A DNA stretch of 64,000 nt from Luteipulveratus halotolerans. Its GTDB lineage: Bacteria > Actinomycetota > Actinomycetes > Actinomycetales > Dermatophilaceae. The stretch covers positions 3,596,001-3,660,000 of the forward strand of contig NZ_LAIR01000002.1 of NCBI RefSeq assembly GCF_001247745.1. The letters run 5' to 3'. This document shows, one piece after another, positions 61,818-64,000 of the stretch. Under the pieces are notes generated by a model, which saw only the letters and a list, made by a program, of their open reading frames with translations, searched no databases and was not told where the DNA came from. Within the stretch, counting starts at the first letter, position 1. Each line of letters begins with the position of its first letter. Position numbers and translations under genes: made by a program.

Positions 61818-63002
61818 TCAGGCGGCGCGCCCGTCGGCCACCGCAACGATCCGTGACGGCAGCGCGGTGGGCGCGACCGGCGTACGACGGCGCGGCCGGT
61901 GCAGCCTCGCGGCGAGGTGGTTGGGCAGCGACAGGCGGATGACCTTGCCCCACGCCGACGCGACCTGCCGGGGCAGCGAGCCCGAGGTGTACTGCAGGCC
62001 GTAGCGCTCGCAGATGTCGCGTACCTGGGGCGCGATCTCCTGGTAGCGGTTGCTCGGCAGGTCGGGGAACAAGTGGTGCTCGATCTGGTACGACAGGTTG
62101 CCCGTCGCGATGTGCATCGCCTTCGAGCCGCTGATGTTGGCCGAGCCGATCATCTGGCGCAGGTACCAGTCGCCGCGGGTCTCACCGTCGATCGACGTCT
62201 TGGTGAACGTCTCGACGCCCTCGGGGAAGTGGCCGCACATGATGACCGAGTGCGTCCACAGGTTGCGCGCGAGGTTGGCCGTGAAGTTGGCCGCGAGGGT
62301 GCGGCGGGCAGAGCCGGTCAGCAGCGCCAGACCCGGGTGGACGACGTAGTCCTTCGTGACCTGGGCTCGGATCTTGTTGAGCACCTTGGTCGCGTCACGC
62401 TTGAAGACCGCCTTGTCCTTGCGACCGGCGAAGTACTTGCCGAGCTCGAGGTCGTACGCCGCGATGCCGTACTCGAAGAAGCAGGCGTTGATGAAGTTCC
62501 AGGCAGGCTGGCCGAGGTAGAACGGCACCCACTTCTGGTCCTCGTCGACGCGCATGATGCCGTAGCCGAGGTCGTTGTCGCGGCCGAGCACGTTGGTGTA
62601 GGTGTGGTGCAGCTCGTTGTGGCTGTGCTTCCACAGGTCGGCCGGCGAGGCGTTGTCCCACTCCCAGGTGGTCGAGTGGATCTTCGGGTCACGCATCCAG
62701 TCCCACTGGCCGTGCATGACGTTGTGGCCGATCTCCATGTTCTCGAGCACCTTCGAGACGGTCAGGCCGACGGTGCCGACGACGAACGCCGGCTTCCACC
62801 GCGACGCGAGAAGCGTTGCCCGAGAAGCGATCTCGAGGCCGCGCTGGACCTTGATGACACGACGGATGTACGCCGTGTCTCGGGCCCCGCGGGTCTCGAT
62901 CACGCTGGCGCGGACCGCGTCGAGCTCGCGGCCGAGGCTCTCGATGTCCTCGCGCGTCAGGTGCGCGATCGGGTTGTGGTCCTTCTTCTGCAGAGCAGTC
63001 AT
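61818..63002 (-). CDS. DesA3-like acyl-CoA/lipid delta-9 desaturase
   Basis: Membrane di-iron desaturase of 394 aa. The three histidine boxes are HNVMH (93-97), HSHNELHH (126-133) and QIEHH (306-310). Hydrophobic stretches lie at about 70-90 and 225-255. It introduces a double bond into fatty acyl chains using electrons from the reductase encoded upstream (63161 onward), the same order as desA3 and its reductase in mycobacteria. AAAGGA precedes ATG 63002. Membrane-fluidity control is the expected role. Confidence 0.92.
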   Translation of the reverse strand: MTALQKKDHNPIAHLTREDIESLGRELDAVRASVIETRGARDTAYIRRVIKVQRGLEIASRATLLASRWKPAFVVGTVGLTVSKVLENMEIGHNVMHGQWDWMRDPKIHSTTWEWDNASPADLWKHSHNELHHTYTNVLGRDNDLGYGIMRVDEDQKWVPFYLGQPAWNFINACFFEYGIAAYDLELGKYFAGRKDKAVFKRDATKVLNKIRAQVTKDYVVHPGLALLTGSARRTLAANFTANLARNLWTHSVIMCGHFPEGVETFTKTSIDGETRGDWYLRQMIGSANISGSKAMHIATGNLSYQIEHHLFPDLPSNRYQEIAPQVRDICERYGLQYTSGSLPRQVASAWGKVIRLSLPNHLAARLHRPRRRTPVAPTALPSRIVAVADGRAA

Positions 63003-63022
63003 GGTGCGTCCTTTCGTCGTTC

Positions 63023-63156
63023 CCGCTGGTTGAGCCGGTCCGGAGCGCTAGCGGAGGACCGAGTCGAAACCAGGTGAGATCCGGGGAGACTCTCCCTTGT
63101 GTCACCTGGTTTCGACACGGGTCTCGGCTAGCGCCTCGACCCGGCTCAACCAGCGG
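63023..63156. repeat. Mosaic inverted repeat, TTGAGCC variant, most complete hairpin
   Basis: Left arm CCGCTGGTTGAGCCGG...GAGCGCTAGCGG...GTCGAAACCAGGTG, centre GGGAGACTCTCCC, and right arm CACCTGGTTTCGAC...GGCTAGCGCC...CCGGCTCAACCAGCGG. Arms of about 55 bases pair almost throughout. It separates the reductase from the desaturase gene within one apparent operon. Confidence 0.8.
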
Positions 63157-63160
63157 ATTG

Positions 63161-64000
63161 CTAGAGGTCGATGTCGCAGCGGCCGGCGGCCGCCGAGATG
63201 CAGGTCTGGACGAGGACGCCGTCACCGGGTGAGGCCGTGGTCACCTCGCCGGTACGCAGGTCGCGGACGGATCCTTCGCGCAGGGGCAGCACGCAGCCGA
63301 AGCAGATGCCCATGCGGCAGCCGGACGGCATGAGGACGCCGGCCTCCTCGCCAGCGTCGAGGATGGGGCTCGACCCGGAGCAGTCGACGTCACGGTCGAG
63401 TCCGGTGAAGTGCACCGTGCCGCCCTCACCCGTCGCGGCCAGCGCAGGGCGGAACTGCTCGATGGTGAGTCGGTCGGCGAGTTCGCTTGCGGCCCAATGG
63501 GATTCGAGTGCGTCGAGCATGGCGGCCGGGCCGCAGGCGAACGTCTCACGCTCGCGCCAGTCGGGCACGAGAGCGTCGAGCTCGGCGGTGTCGAGCATGC
63601 CGTGCACGTCGGTGTGCCTCTCCTGCAACGAGATCCGGCCGTCGGCGGCGAGCGCGCGCAGCTCGTCGGCGAAGATCACGTCCTCGGGTCGCGGCGCCGA
63701 GTGCAGCAGGACGACGTCATCGAGGCGGTCGACCGTGTGGCGCAGGATACCCATGACCGGCGTGATCCCGGAGCCGCCCGTGACGAGCAGCATCTTGCCG
63801 GGAAGCGTTGGAGGCAGTACGAACTCGCCGTCGGCCTGCTCCATCTGGACGACCTGGCCGACGCGGAGCGAGCGCACGAGGTGGGTGCTCACGGCGCCGC
63901 CGCTGATCGCCTTGACCGTGATCTCGACACAGCCGTCGGTGCGCGGACCCGACGTGATCGAGTACGCCCGCCACAGGCGTACGCCGTCGACGTCGACCCC
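63161..64000 (-). CDS. Ferredoxin reductase partner of the desaturase (5' end outside window)
   Basis: FAD/2Fe-2S electron-transfer protein; 279 C-terminal residues are visible. FAD binding: WRAYSITSGP. NADPH binding: MLLVTGGSGITPVMGILRHT and ETFACGPAAMLDALE. The plant-type 2Fe-2S domain at the C-terminus has the cysteines in SGCRMGICFGCVLPL and VLVQTCISAAAGRCDIDL. It matches the reductase that feeds electrons to DesA3-type desaturases. The frame is open at position 64000. Confidence 0.92.
   Translation of the reverse strand, partial: GVDVDGVRLWRAYSITSGPRTDGCVEITVKAISGGAVSTHLVRSLRVGQVVQMEQADGEFVLPPTLPGKMLLVTGGSGITPVMGILRHTVDRLDDVVLLHSAPRPEDVIFADELRALAADGRISLQERHTDVHGMLDTAELDALVPDWRERETFACGPAAMLDALESHWAASELADRLTIEQFRPALAATGEGGTVHFTGLDRDVDCSGSSPILDAGEEAGVLMPSGCRMGICFGCVLPLREGSVRDLRTGEVTTASPGDGVLVQTCISAAAGRCDIDL

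Overview
The window is high-GC actinobacterial DNA with GTG starts, many ATGA/GTGA gene overlaps and dense gene packing. Lineage markers include a conservon (histidine-kinase-like protein, roadblock protein, DUF742 protein, small GTPase), two F420-type flavin/deazaflavin oxidoreductases, six proteins of the DinB/mycothiol-transferase fold, an MptB-like mannosyltransferase and a DesA3-type desaturase with its reductase. A free-living Actinomycetota member is certain. A Micrococcales family such as Dermacoccaceae or Intrasporangiaceae is only a guess. I saw no rRNA, tRNA, CRISPR array or intact insertion sequence.

Layout. 1-1.7 kb: secreted glycerophosphodiesterase (partial) and DNA polymerase IV. 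1.8-7.8 kb: a defence module, in which an AlbA_2/ATPase/winged-helix regulator is divergent from a type III-like Mod-Res restriction pair, with a dyad at the regulator start. 7.9-11.9 kb: arylamine N-acetyltransferase, a VapBC pair with a double operator, a TetR/crotonase pair and two DinB-fold genes. 12-18.3 kb: lactate-oxidase-family enzyme, alanine dehydrogenase, a secreted cutinase/PET-hydrolase-type esterase, a secreted PQQ sugar dehydrogenase, NYN and PH-like proteins. 18.5-22 kb: MptB-like enzyme, then a threonine-codon leader peptide and terminator before a short threonyl-tRNA synthetase, then an ArfB-like hydrolase. 22-33 kb: regulator/effector cassettes (ECF41-type sigma factor, MarR-MFS, ArsR-SRPBCC-DinB) and stand-alone enzymes. 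34-46 kb: methyltransferase, EamA and MocR genes whose start codons overlap, TerC, a GtrB/membrane protein/GtrA cassette and a truncated ABC ATPase. 46.5-51.5 kb: conservon cvnABCD translationally coupled to an MHYT sensor gene that carries a frameshift. 52.5-55.4 kb: HepT-MntA toxin-antitoxin and a TetR-MFS pair. 55.5-61.8 kb: HutD, a second VapBC and its decayed copy, a broken MFS gene, a truncated regulator and a Tat-exported GH26 enzyme. 61.8-64 kb: DesA3-like desaturase and its ferredoxin reductase (partial).

Two families of non-coding repeats run through the gaps. The first is a mosaic inverted repeat built from GGTCTCGATACGGCTCGCC and CTCGCCTACTCGACCAGCGG (about a dozen loci); it abuts or overlaps gene ends and lies beside several truncated genes. 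The second is a set of long perfect hairpins with different stem sequences but similar build, one of which recurs at four loci. The strongest candidates for new biology are the conservon-MHYT coupling, the threonine leader-peptide attenuator in front of an editing-less ThrRS, the symmetric EamA/MocR promoter and the intergenic hairpin families.
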